A stretch of DNA of 64,000 nt from Fastidiosipila sanguinis (GCF_002998295.1 NZ_CP027226.1:434001-498000); one strand, 5' to 3'; shown: positions 45,319-54,800, counted from the first letter of the stretch. The notes: generated by a model from the sequence alone, not told the origin. Numbers and translations: made by a program.

Positions 45319-45365
45319 AAACTACTGATAATAAATTACTAAAAGTAAGTAGTTATCAGTAGTTT
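45319..45365. terminator. Bidirectional terminator between the Spo0A-C-like gene and hup
   Basis: AAACTACTGATAA (45319-45331) and TTATCAGTAGTTT (45353-45365) form a perfect 13-bp stem with A/T flanks suitable for termination on both strands. Confidence 0.85.
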
Positions 45366-45387
45366 AAAATAACAATATAAAAAAAGA

Positions 45388-45663
45388 TTACTTGTTAACG
45401 CGATCTTTTAATTTTTTACCTGCTTTGAATGCAGCATTCTTGCTTTCTGGAATTTGAATTGTTTCTTGAGTTGCAGGATTTCTACCTTCACGAGCTTTAC
45501 GTGTACGTACTTCAAAAGTACCGAAACCTACTAAAACAACTTTTTCATCTTTTTCCAAAGCGCTAGCAATGCTTTCTAAAACTGCGTTTACAGCTGCTTC
45601 TGAATCTTTCTTTGTTAAACCTGAAAGTTCAGCTACTGAACTTACTAATTCACTCTTGTTCAT
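45388..45663 (-). CDS. hup: DNA-binding protein HU
   Basis: 91 residues from the ATG at 45663; AAAGGAGG sits just upstream on the minus strand, so an in-frame start at 45690 is rejected. Standard HU sequence: NKSELVSSVAELSGLTKKD, VLVGFGTFEVRTRKAREGRNP with the DNA-intercalating Pro in RNPATQE, and the closing KNAAFKAGKKLKDRVN. It compacts DNA as a dimer. A consensus promoter lies upstream. Confidence 0.97.
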   Translation of the reverse strand: MNKSELVSSVAELSGLTKKDSEAAVNAVLESIASALEKDEKVVLVGFGTFEVRTRKAREGRNPATQETIQIPESKNAAFKAGKKLKDRVNK

Positions 45664-45699
45664 AGTATTTCCTCCTTTAATATTTTTCAAGTCTGATAT

Positions 45700-45728
45700 A
45701 TTATCTATTTTAATTGGATTATTGTCAA
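45700..45728 (-). promoter_or_regulatory. Promoter of hup
   Basis: On the minus strand TTGACA (45728-45723), 17-bp spacer, GATAAT (45705-45700). Confidence 0.85.
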
Positions 45729-46074
45729 CTACATACGCATAAAAATTATTACGAATTAATTACAAAATTTGATTCTTCCGATGATTTAGGGAGAGTAACT
45801 TTAGTTAAAGTATAAATAGTGAATAAAAATGCAAAAATATTAATTTTTTAGAATAAATTATTAAGAAATTGATTTCTCTACATATTTAAAATATTATCGC
45901 TGATGTTAAATTACAGTAGAACTGTAAAGTTCTACAAATAAGTTGGAAAACTTTTGTAAATAATGTAGAATTGCAATCAAGATGGTTGAAAAGAAATCTT
46001 TATATGTAGAATTAGCATACTAAAAAAGATTATTTAGTCTATAATATATAGCATAGTATTTAAGGAGGTAAAAT
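45729..46074. other. AT-rich intergenic region without a gene
   Basis: No open frame of note. GTAGAACT (45916-45923) and AGTTCTAC (45928-45935) form a perfect 8-bp hairpin with GTAA loop. Variants of TGTAGAA recur downstream. A TATAAT at 46040-46045 could be the -10 box of the following small gene, but no good -35 is seen. Confidence 0.5.
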
Positions 46075-46329
46075 ATGGATTTACATAGTATTGATATCAA
46101 TAACATGGATATGAAAGTTTTCATGGACCTAATTGATAGTAGTGAAGGAAATGTATATTTGATCACCGATGACGGTAACAAACTAAACCTAAAGAGTAAG
46201 TTATCTCAATTAGTCGGATTAATTAACATTGTTGAAGGTGCAAGTGTATCTGAAGCATCATTAGCATTTGATAATCCAGATGATGAAACTAGATTCTTTA
46301 GAACTAATTTATATGGTGAAGAAGCTTAA
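46075..46329 (+). CDS. Small acidic protein, unknown function
   Basis: 84 residues with a strong AAGGAGG ribosome binding site 7 nt upstream and its own terminator, so it is very likely expressed. It is acidic, without membrane segments; the C-terminal part ASLAFDNPDDETRFFRTNLYGE looks structured. I do not recognise the family. It stands alone between hup and tRNA-Ser. Confidence 0.75.
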   Translation: MDLHSIDINNMDMKVFMDLIDSSEGNVYLITDDGNKLNLKSKLSQLVGLINIVEGASVSEASLAFDNPDDETRFFRTNLYGEEA

Positions 46330-46351
46330 TATCTTATAAATGGTAGTTATA

Positions 46352-46387
46352 AAACCGTTTCATTATATGGAACGGTTTATTTTTTAT
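46352..46387 (+). terminator. Rho-independent terminator
   Basis: AAACCGTTTC and GGAACGGTTT pair (one G-T) and are followed by a T-rich run. Confidence 0.88.
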
Positions 46388-46462
46388 GTTAGGAAACTAA
46401 TAACTAGGATAAAAATGTAATTACTTATTTTAGAAATGCTTAAATTTTTTCTATAAATACTC

Positions 46463-46490
46463 TTGACAGTTAAAGTCATTCAGTTATAAT
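46463..46490 (+). promoter_or_regulatory. Promoter of tRNA-Ser(GCU)
   Basis: TTGACA (46463-46468), 16-bp spacer, TATAAT (46485-46490), both consensus hexamers. Confidence 0.88.
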
Positions 46491-46531
46491 CTATATCACT
46501 GTTGAAATTAATGATTTAATAATTCAGTCAT

Positions 46532-46622
46532 GGAGAAGTACCCAAGAGGCTGAAGGGGCGTCCTTGCTAAGGATGTAGACGGTTTACGCCGTGCGAGGGT
46601 TCGAACCCCTCCTTCTCCGCCA
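46532..46622 (+). tRNA. tRNA-Ser(GCU)
   Basis: 91 nt including encoded CCA. Acceptor GGAGAAG/CTTCTCC with discriminator G, anticodon loop TTGCTAA (anticodon GCU, 46566-46568), the long variable arm typical of serine tRNA, and T-loop TTCGAAC. Confidence 0.97.
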
Positions 46623-46628
46623 GTGTAA

Positions 46629-46658
46629 CCTGTAACCTTTATGGTTGCAGGTTTTTCT
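46629..46658 (+). terminator. Terminator of tRNA-Ser(GCU)
   Basis: CCTGTAACC and GGTTGCAGG around TTTAT, then TTTTTCTGTTTTT. Same hairpin as behind tRNA-Lys and tRNA-Ser(CGA). Confidence 0.9.
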
Positions 46659-46721
46659 GTTTTTAGCGTGCTAAAACGTGCTTTTAATAAAGGTTTCAGC
46701 AAGAGGTTCAGCGATTAGATA

Positions 46722-46785
46722 GTTTTTAGATTATGCTGGTATTCACTAAAAACGAACTGAAATGAACTCAAAAGTGAACTCAAAA
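46722..46785. repeat. Inverted and direct repeats downstream of tRNA-Ser
   Basis: GTTTTTAG (46722-46729) and CTAAAAAC (46746-46753) are perfect inverted repeats. TGAACTCAAAA occurs twice in tandem (46763-46773, 46775-46785), with a degenerate copy before it. The whole stretch 46659-47011 has no gene. Repeats like these beside a tRNA gene can be what is left of an integrated element, but no integrase or att duplication is visible. Confidence 0.5.
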
Positions 46786-47011
46786 TATATTTTTAAATGA
46801 GTTTATTAAGTTTTTGTTTAACTTTAATTTAGTTCTTTACTCGGAATTATTATATTATTTGTAGTGAGACTATGGCGAGATGGTGGGTGTATTTTCTAAT
46901 TTAGAAATACAATAATAGGGGATAATTCTACAATTGTTATAAGTCCAGAAATGGGAATATGATAACTGGTACAAAACACATTCTAATTTAGGAAGCAAAC
47001 GAGGCACTAAA

Positions 47012-47221
47012 ATGAAAATAATACTAAGTGACGAAAATAAAAAATTTCTAAAGGACAATAATTTTAAAATAGATTATCAACATAGTTATTCTGATGAAGA
47101 GTACTTAGATTTATTAGATGCACTATATTTTCAAGAAGTTTCATTTGTCGACATTGATGATAAAAAGTCAAGTCAATTTGCTAAAATTGCTGATATTGTA
47201 GCTGAACAAGGCGAAGAGTAA
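47012..47221 (+). CDS. Small acidic protein, unknown function
   Basis: 69 residues, start ATG with GAGG 8 nt upstream, own terminator overlapping the stop codon. Acidic (many Asp and Glu), no membrane segment, no motif recognised. Size and charge resemble small antitoxin-like or phage-derived proteins, but there is no partner toxin next to it, so no function is assigned. Confidence 0.6.
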   Translation: MKIILSDENKKFLKDNNFKIDYQHSYSDEEYLDLLDALYFQEVSFVDIDDKKSSQFAKIADIVAEQGEE

Positions 47222-47246
47222 GCAAGCTTAATGCTTGCTTTTTATA
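47220..47246 (+). terminator. Rho-independent terminator
   Basis: AAGCAAGC (47220-47227) and GCTTGCTT (47233-47240) with a TTAAT loop and T run; the stem begins within the stop codon of the small gene. The next 220 bp show nothing else. Confidence 0.9.
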
Positions 47247-47460
47247 ACTAAAAACCATACCAAAAGCTGATCATAACATAATAAGGTGAAAAATTTTTTA
47301 TTTAGACTTTATATTAAGATATCCATGGATTTTTAAAATATTTAACTTAATTCTTTCACAAATTACCATTTAACCTAACAAGTGTTTTAATTATTAAATT
47401 ATAATTAAAAGTGTAATTGTGTAATTTACTGATTTGTATATCTAATAAGGGGAGTTTTGT

Positions 47461-48612
47461 ATGGATAGAAATTTTGATCAAGAGCAAGTTTTAATGTTTG
47501 AGAAAATAGAAAAAATGTATAAGGATAATGACATTAATGCTGTTACTGATATTTGTACTAGTACACAATTAGAAATTTTTAGAAATGAAATTAATCTACT
47601 TAAAGAGCTAGGGTTAAAGAAAGAATTTAATATTTCTCATGATTTAAATGAAAGGGGTAATATAAGCACTGCTAGCTCTTCAAAAGAGGATGGAAAAGTC
47701 GATAGGCATATAGTGGTATCTTCCGGGAAAATTACTGAAATAATTAGTCAAGGAAATAAAAAGGTATATAAGAATAGAATCAAGAATGCGCTAATTACGA
47801 TGTTTTTAATAAAAAGCAACAAAGTTTTTTCTTATGATAAAGATGCTTATAATCCTTGTAGAAACTGTGGTTCTGAGCTGAGAAGGATTGGTACAGGTTT
47901 TAAATGTGAATATTGTGAAACAGAGTATAAAAGTGAAGCAACAAAGTTAATGATTTCCAGATTCCAGTACAAGAGTGCTTTTAGAGGAATTTCCAATTTT
48001 TTTGTAGGATTTTTAATCTTATTCGTAATTGTTGCTTTGTATCAAAGTGGAATATTTATTGAGGAAATTCCAGATTCAGTTTTATTAAAAATATATCTAG
48101 CATTAGGTGCTATCTTAACTTTTTTATTTTTTATTTTATTTTTTATTTCGTTGTATAAAATTTTAAAATCTAAATTTACCGAGCTGAGAATTAAGAAAAA
48201 AGATAAAAACTTTTCAAATGATATTTTTATGCAGCATGTAACCGATTTAATCCAAATGAATCGTGAACACTTACACAGTGAGAAGAAAATCATTAGGGGT
48301 GTTGATGGTTATATGTATATAGAAAAATATAGAGTACACAATGGAAAAGAATATGTAACGGTTAAATGCATGTTTAATACACTCAATTTCAAGCCAAAAG
48401 GCTCAACGATAAAAGTTAAAGAGGGAAGAGAGAAATATGAATTTGATATCTATAGAGATGTAGATACAGTAAGTAAAGTTTATTATGAACCAGATCAATT
48501 TACATGTATTAATTGTGGAAGCCACCAGATAATAAAATATAAAAAAATCCAAAAATGTTCTTACTGTAATACTGAAATTGACATGTCAAAAATCGATTGG
48601 GTCTTGGTATAA
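47461..48612 (+). CDS. Membrane protein with two zinc ribbons, possibly Tim44-like
   Basis: 383 residues. N-terminal soluble part, then a zinc ribbon with C133-x2-C136 and C149-x2-C152, two membrane helices (about 176-198 and 208-236), a second soluble part (about 245-340) and a C-terminal zinc ribbon C349-x2-C352, C366-x2-C369. The soluble part from about 255 (FMQHVTDLIQMNREHLHSEKKIIRG) and its beta-rich continuation resemble Tim44-like/NTF2-fold domains, by eye only. Two ribbons flanking a membrane hairpin would both face the cytoplasm. GGGGAG lies upstream. Function unknown. Confidence 0.75.
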   Translation: MDRNFDQEQVLMFEKIEKMYKDNDINAVTDICTSTQLEIFRNEINLLKELGLKKEFNISHDLNERGNISTASSSKEDGKVDRHIVVSSGKITEIISQGNKKVYKNRIKNALITMFLIKSNKVFSYDKDAYNPCRNCGSELRRIGTGFKCEYCETEYKSEATKLMISRFQYKSAFRGISNFFVGFLILFVIVALYQSGIFIEEIPDSVLLKIYLALGAILTFLFFILFFISLYKILKSKFTELRIKKKDKNFSNDIFMQHVTDLIQMNREHLHSEKKIIRGVDGYMYIEKYRVHNGKEYVTVKCMFNTLNFKPKGSTIKVKEGREKYEFDIYRDVDTVSKVYYEPDQFTCINCGSHQIIKYKKIQKCSYCNTEIDMSKIDWVLV

Positions 48613-48630
48613 TTTATTTGATTTTTTCAA

Positions 48631-48659
48631 TTGCCTTTTAGAATAATTGTTGCTAGAAT
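48631..48659 (+). promoter_or_regulatory. Promoter ahead of the cobalamin riboswitch
   Basis: TTGCCT (48631-48636), 17-bp spacer, extended -10 TGCTAGAAT (48651-48659). Transcription would begin close to the riboswitch P1 stem. Confidence 0.6.
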
Positions 48660-48675
48660 TAAACAAAAATTTGAT

Positions 48676-48829
48676 TTTGATTAGGATAAGGGAAATAGGT
48701 TAGAAGCCTATGCGGTGCCGCCGCCGTAAATAGAGGAAATAGATCAGAACCACTGCTACAAGCGGGAAGGGATCTACTTAGGATTTGTAAACAGATTCTC
48801 TCTATGAGCCGGAAGACCTCCTAGTCAAA
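48676..48829 (+). promoter_or_regulatory. Cobalamin (B12) riboswitch
   Basis: P1 closes with TTTGATTAGG (48676-48685) against CCTAGTCAAA (48820-48829), one G-T. Inside are class hallmarks: AAGGGAAATAGGTTAGAAGC, GCGGTGCCGCCGCCGTAAATAG (the B12-box region, split here at GCCGCC), CCACTG near 48760, GCGGGAAGG, and GAGCCGGAAGACCT. A following hairpin around 48831-48862 with loop CGGGTCA is a candidate L13 kissing partner. It precedes a wall-anchored surface protein with no synthesis or transport gene between. Confidence 0.92.
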
Positions 48830-48928
48830 GTGACAACGCAACGGGTCATTGCAAGTGTTACAAGAGTGGTAGAACTGTATACCAAGTTAAGTCTTGGGCC
48901 TCAGTGCTACGTTTTTGTACCTTCTGAA

Positions 48929-48950
48929 CCTGTGAATTTTAGTCACAAGG
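48929..48950 (+). promoter_or_regulatory. Hairpin covering the ribosome binding region
   Basis: CCT-GTGA (48929-48935) pairs with TCAC-A-AGG (48943-48950), one bulged A. The 3' arm takes in the start of the purine-rich AAGGAAAGGAAAGG before the ATG at 48963. No T run follows, so translational rather than terminating control by the riboswitch is likely. Confidence 0.5.
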
Positions 48951-48962
48951 AAAGGAAAGGTT

Positions 48963-51584
48963 ATGAGAAAAAAACATTTTTTCACATTCGTTTTGTCGTT
49001 TGTACTGATTGCATTATTTTTTGTAGATTTTAAAGTACAAGCAAGTTCACAATCTTTGGAAGCTGCAGTAGATAAATTTAATAGCTATTGGCTATTAAAA
49101 CCTGAGTTCAAAAAAGATAAGAACATAATAGATTTTGTTGAAGCAAAATTGAAGGGTGATGGCTTCACAGATGTAAAAGTATCCCTAAAAGAAAGTGTTT
49201 CTACACATAATAATTCAGCAAGTATTGATATTGATGGAAAACTAAATTACCACTTTATTGATCCTAATGTTAATACAAGTGCAGCAAATAGTGGAGTTTC
49301 TAATCTTCGTCCAGTATTTATTATAGAAAAAGACGGTGAAAAATTAGAGACGGAAGAGAAAACAGTACAATTGCGCTGGGATGAAGATAGAGTTCAAGCA
49401 CTATTAGAAAATGAAGTAGATAAATATTTTGAAAATGGTCTAGAAGAAATTATTAAGCCTAATGAAAATCCACAAAATATTGTAAGTGATTTTAAATTAC
49501 CAAAAGGACTTAATGATAAGTCTTGGTTAAATTCAACTTGGTCATCAGACTCTAAACAACTAAAAATAGATAAACTTCAGTCTGGGTTAGATAAGAATAA
49601 TAAGTTTTATTCATATTATCCCGTAAAGGTAGAACAATCAACCACAGATGAAAATGTTCAATTAACTTTAAAAGTTAATTTTGGTAAGACAGGTGGAGAG
49701 CATATTAGATATGAAAAGACATTTGATCTACTTATTCCAAAACCAGTGATAGACTTAGATGAACTTAAGAAAGAAATGCAAGATGATATTGATAAATATT
49801 TTAATCAGAATGTTTTGAGTTACTTAAGTCCTAACCAAGATGAAACATTTGATCCAAAAAATGTTAAACATGATATAGGTTTGCCAAATTCAAGTAGAAT
49901 AAGACGAGATAAAAAAGATTCTTCCGGAAATGTAGTTTCTGTAGGAATTAAGGATCTCTTTAAAAAGTATGTTACAAGTGGTAAAGGATTCTCATTCTTT
50001 AAAGTTGAAGATATATCAGATCCAAAGGATAATGTTGGTGCAAGTATAACAGGATCAAAACTGAGTATTAATCTTCCTAAAGATGGTGAAGCTCCTCATA
50101 AAGTACGTTTAACAATGACACTTAAACATAAAGATTATGATTTAGAAGTTAATAAATCCATTGAACTTATACTAGTACCAAGTGACTATGATGTTATTAA
50201 AGCTCAAATAGTCAGATATAAAAAGTTGATGGATTTAGCGAAAGAAAACATATTTAACGCTTTGAACAGCGACCCTAAAAATACACCAAATGAAGGTCCA
50301 GATAAAATTGTTCAAAACCTAAGTATGTTTGAAGAGATTCGCTTCAAAAACCCAGATAACCCTGAAGATAATACACTTGAGTATATTTACAGTTACAAAG
50401 AGAAAGTTGGTGACGGTATTTCACCAGCACCATTAGATAATTGGGAAGTGCAAGAGAAATATAGAGTTGCTAAAAGTAGTTATCCAGAATATCTAAGCCA
50501 TGAAAGTCTAGATGTTAATAGACCAGAAAAAGATACAGAAGTAGTTTTAGAAATTAAGCTAACTACACCAATTATGGAAAAGTATAAGAACTATTTTGAT
50601 GCGGATGATGATTCACAATTGAAAAAGGATTTGGATTCTTTATTCGATCAGAATTTGAATGTTAACTTAACTGTGCTAGGTAAAGTGGAAAATGAAGGTG
50701 GCGATGATAACAGTCAAGATCCGACTGAAGAGCCAACACCAGAACCTACTCCAGAGCAAACACCAGAGGCAACTGAACCAACAGATCCAGAGGTAACTGA
50801 ACCAACTCCAGAACCTACTCCAGAGCCAGATCAAGGTTCAGGTAATGAAGACGAAGTTGAAGAACCGAGCCTTAAAGTTGAGACTAAGGAAGAGAACTTA
50901 GATTTGCAGGCTAGTTTAAAAAACAAAGTAACAGAAAATCTAACACTAACAGTTGAAAGAAAAAATATAAAAGAACTGGTAAGTGATAAATATATTTTTA
51001 CAGAAGTATTTGATATTAATTTAATTACTTCTGCAGGCAAAAAAGTACAACCTGCTTCAACTCTAACAATTACCCTCAGACCAAGCACAGAACTTGAAGC
51101 TGATACTGTCTTAATTCATGAGATCATTGAAAATGGTGTAACAAGACAAGAAAAGCTTGACTATGAAATTACAGAAGATGCAAAAGGAAAACTTATTACC
51201 TTTGATGTCAATCATCTGTCTCTATTTGGAATAGGAAAAGTTGCAGATAAATCTGAAGCAGGAACTAATAATTCAACTGAGACCACTAGTTCAACCGCTA
51301 CATCAGATATAAGTCCTGAAAGCACAGAAGAATCACAAACTACGTTAGAAACTAGTGCAAAATTAACAGAACCTACGACAACTAAAGATGCAAATGACAA
51401 TAAAGGAACTACAGTTACAAATACTCAAGGCACAAGTGCTAACAAAATTGCAAATAGTCCTAAATCTACAGCGCAAGTACCAGCAGTTACTGGTGAAAAG
51501 GCAGCCATGCCAATGATAATTTCATTCATATTGCTAACAATTTCTGGAGCAATGCTTGTATTCAAGACAAGAAGAGAAGATTAA
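48963..51584 (+). CDS. B12-riboswitch-controlled wall-anchored protein with Ig-like repeats
   Basis: 873 residues. Signal peptide 1-27. Residues about 30-580 hold four divergent repeats of about 130 residues; each starts with a helical part (DELKKEMQDDIDKYF; DYDVIKAQIVRYKKLM) and ends with beta strands (VQLTLKVNFGKTG; VRLTMTLKHKDYD), a pattern like atrophied bacterial Ig domains. A Pro/Glu/Thr repeat spacer (about 580-625) and a wall-proximal beta domain (about 630-760), shared with the EndoS-like protein, follow. It ends in a Ser/Thr-rich stalk, PAVTG (840-844), hydrophobic stretch and basic tail. No known B12-binding domain is recognised. Confidence 0.85.
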   Translation: MRKKHFFTFVLSFVLIALFFVDFKVQASSQSLEAAVDKFNSYWLLKPEFKKDKNIIDFVEAKLKGDGFTDVKVSLKESVSTHNNSASIDIDGKLNYHFIDPNVNTSAANSGVSNLRPVFIIEKDGEKLETEEKTVQLRWDEDRVQALLENEVDKYFENGLEEIIKPNENPQNIVSDFKLPKGLNDKSWLNSTWSSDSKQLKIDKLQSGLDKNNKFYSYYPVKVEQSTTDENVQLTLKVNFGKTGGEHIRYEKTFDLLIPKPVIDLDELKKEMQDDIDKYFNQNVLSYLSPNQDETFDPKNVKHDIGLPNSSRIRRDKKDSSGNVVSVGIKDLFKKYVTSGKGFSFFKVEDISDPKDNVGASITGSKLSINLPKDGEAPHKVRLTMTLKHKDYDLEVNKSIELILVPSDYDVIKAQIVRYKKLMDLAKENIFNALNSDPKNTPNEGPDKIVQNLSMFEEIRFKNPDNPEDNTLEYIYSYKEKVGDGISPAPLDNWEVQEKYRVAKSSYPEYLSHESLDVNRPEKDTEVVLEIKLTTPIMEKYKNYFDADDDSQLKKDLDSLFDQNLNVNLTVLGKVENEGGDDNSQDPTEEPTPEPTPEQTPEATEPTDPEVTEPTPEPTPEPDQGSGNEDEVEEPSLKVETKEENLDLQASLKNKVTENLTLTVERKNIKELVSDKYIFTEVFDINLITSAGKKVQPASTLTITLRPSTELEADTVLIHEIIENGVTRQEKLDYEITEDAKGKLITFDVNHLSLFGIGKVADKSEAGTNNSTETTSSTATSDISPESTEESQTTLETSAKLTEPTTTKDANDNKGTTVTNTQGTSANKIANSPKSTAQVPAVTGEKAAMPMIISFILLTISGAMLVFKTRRED

Positions 51585-51671
51585 TTGCTAATAGATAAAT
51601 TTCTAATTGGATTTTACAGAGATGTAAAATAGTAATTAGAATTTAACTAAAGCTGTTAACATATAAAATGA

Positions 51672-51710
51672 AAAATACTCCTAGGATTTAAAATCCTAGG
51701 AGTATTTTAT
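51672..51710. terminator. Strong terminator
   Basis: AATACTCCTAGGATTT (51674-51689) and its perfect complement (51691-51706), followed by TTTAT. It separates the riboswitch-controlled gene from the adhesin, so the adhesin is not under B12 control by read-through. Confidence 0.92.
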
Positions 51711-51806
51711 TGCCATTTTCCCTTTTTGAGATAATTTGTTGTGTTTTGTGAAAATTAACCCCGAAATATTATTAGACAATAATCTCAAGTAAAGGAGATT
51801 ATATTT

Positions 51807-54800
51807 ATGGTTAAACAAAAGAAAAGCAGAATTGGGTTTACATTAAGTTTGATTTTTATTTTCAGCTTAATTTTTAATTTATTACCTCTATCAAGAGTCA
51901 GAGCAGTATCTGTTGGAGATCAAGCTGTTATATATGCAGAATCAAATGGTAGAAAATATACAGATTTAAAATTTCCAAATGGAACAACTTTAACAGTAGA
52001 AAATGATACGTTTAGTAAGGCTGATGGAACTAGAGTTTTTTGTTTAGAACCTGTAGTTCCTGTTAGTAGTGGAAAAAATCACAAAGCTTATACAGCAGAA
52101 GATTCTTTGCTTTCTGGTACAGGAAAAGGCATATATTTAGGAGCTACCTCTGGTGCAGATAGAACTGTAACAAAAGCACAATTGGATCAAGCGAAACTAT
52201 GGGTATATTATGGTTGGGATTCAAGTAAAACAAAAACAGCAGATGAATATAACGCAATTCAGGCAAAAATATGGCAGATATTCTGGGGTTGTAATGTTAC
52301 CTGGTATCATACAGGTCCAGACGGTGTAAGTACAATTACAAACATATGGAGTAGAGTACAAAATCTAATTAATAGCCATGGTATTTTACCGAATTTATCT
52401 GGACAAGGGTACGATTCAACAACTAATACATTAACCTCAGAAGCAGGACAAACAGTTACTTTAAGAGATTCTAACAATGCTATAGGTAATGGTGTTGGGA
52501 AGTTACGTTTATGGAAAAATACCTCTAACGCTACTGTTCAAGTAGGAGATGGAACTTTAACTATCACAGCACCAGATACAGAAACAGCAGGTAGTCTAGA
52601 GTTTAGAAAGATTGAACCATTTAGACCAAATCCAACAAGTATTGTTTGGTTTGATGGATCAGGACAAAAACTTTTGGAAACAAATGACCCAGATCCACAA
52701 AATTTCACTCTAAACTTCAATTCTAAGCCTTTAACAGGAGAAATAGAATTTAGAAAAACAGGCGAGAACGGAGAGCTAATAGATGGTGGAGAGTTCCAAT
52801 TACAGACAAATGAAGGCACTGTAATTAAGAATTTCACAACTACTGGTGGAATTGCTAAATTAACTGACTTAGAGCAAGGCACATATAAGATTGTCGAGAT
52901 AAAATCCCCTAAAGGTTATGTTAAAGGTTCAGATATTACTGTAACAGTTACAGCAGGTGGCTCAGCTAGTGCAAGTATAGATAATAAACGTCAAGAATTT
53001 ACAATAAAAATATTCAAGCAAGATAAAGACACTAAAAATCCACTAGCAGGAGCTAAGTTTGAAGTGGTAGATCCTAGTGACAAAGTTTTAACAACAGTTA
53101 TTACAGATGAATCTGGTAAGGCTAAGACACTAGCATTAAAAATATTGCAAGACGGTAATTATATAGTTCGTGAAGTGGAAGCCCCTAAAGGCTATAAATC
53201 TAATAGTCAAGATATAACTATTAATATTAATGGAGATAGCTCTAATGTGGTTTTAGAGTATACTGCAGTTTTTGCTAACGAAGTTATAAAAGCACCTATC
53301 GTTGTACAAAAGTATGACCTAGTTAAAAGTTTAGATATTCCTAAAGAAACAAGCCTAGCAGGAGCTAAGTTTGAACTTATAGCTAAGTCTTTAGACAATC
53401 CAGAAAACACTCCATACAAAGTAGGAGATGTAGTAGACACTTTGGTAACAAACGAATCTGGAACAGCCAAGAGTAAAGATTTGTATCTAGGTACATACGA
53501 AATTAGAGAAGTGGAAGCACCAAAAGGCTTTGTTCTAAATACCAAGCTAGTAGAGTTTAAATTAACTCAAGACGGAGATAGAGCAAAAATTACTCAAACC
53601 ACAGAGAATACCCAAGAACTAATAGCAGAACTTAATAAACAAGTAGAAGAATTAAATACTACATGGAAGACAAAAGAAGCGAAAAGAGAAGCAGAAGCTT
53701 TATTTGAGGTAAATAAACCACAAGTAGCAGACGGAACTATTAATTTTGCAGACCGTCATATTCTAGGTAGAATTGATCTCAACAAGGTTCTAGGAGAGTA
53801 CTATCATAAGGTAGGAGATCCTAAGAAGCCAGAAGCAGACATCCAATTCGATATTTTAGATAAAGACGGAGAGGTTGTAGATTCAATCATTACTAATAAA
53901 TATGGTTATGGTTCAAGTAAATATTTACCATTTGGTACTTATACCTTGAAACAAGTAACAGAAACAGAATTTTCATATAAGGTTGAAGATCAAGAGATAG
54001 TAATTGCTAAAGATTTATTCAACTACACCTACCAGTTAGAAAATAAAGAAGTAACTTCTAGATTAAGACTAGTTAAGTTAGATCAAGAAACAGGTAAACA
54101 AATCCCACAAGCTAATGTAAGCTTTGAGATTTATAAGAAAGATGATACAAAAGTAGTTCAAAATATTTACTATCCAGAACATAAAGAAATTAGTCTATTT
54201 AAGACTACAGAAGATGGTACAGTTGAACTTCCAGAACCTCTAGTAGCAGGAGATTACTATATCAAAGAAGTAGACTTCCCTAAAAACTATGTGGTTGAAG
54301 ATACTAGAGTTGACTTTACAGTAAGTAGATCAATCGTAGAAAAGACAGAAGGAGTACTAGTAATTGACATCTCAAACAAACCTGCTTATGGCGAGATTGT
54401 AATTTCAAAAACAGGAGATTTTGTTAAGTCATTTGACGAAGAAACTGTATCAGTTTCAGGTAAAGAGTATAAAGTATACAGTCCTGTAATGGATAAAAGC
54501 TATTTAGCAGGTGTTAAATTTGAAATCTTAGCAGGGGAAGACATCTACTCTGGCGATGGCGAGTTGAAACATAAACAAGGCGATAAGATTAGTACCTTAC
54601 AAACTAACGATAAAGAGCCTGTCAAGACAGATAAACTATACTTTGGTAAATATATTATTAAAGAAGTAGAAGCTCCTAAAGGATATGCAAGACATACAGA
54701 AGATTTTGTCATAGAACTAACACATAAAGAGCCTACTCAAGAGTTAATTAGTGAAAGCTTTAGCCTTAACAACCAATTACAAACTGCCAAGTTAAGTGTT

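Noticed and set aside
46508-46702. Minus-strand open frame of 64 codons
   Set aside because: It runs antisense through tRNA-Ser(GCU) and its terminator; no ribosome binding site.
48830-49033. Open frame beginning in the B12 leader
   Set aside because: It overlaps the riboswitch and the start of the real surface-protein gene, with no ribosome binding site.
52538-53545. Two minus-strand frames of about 112 codons
   Set aside because: Antisense to the adhesin repeats; no start signals.
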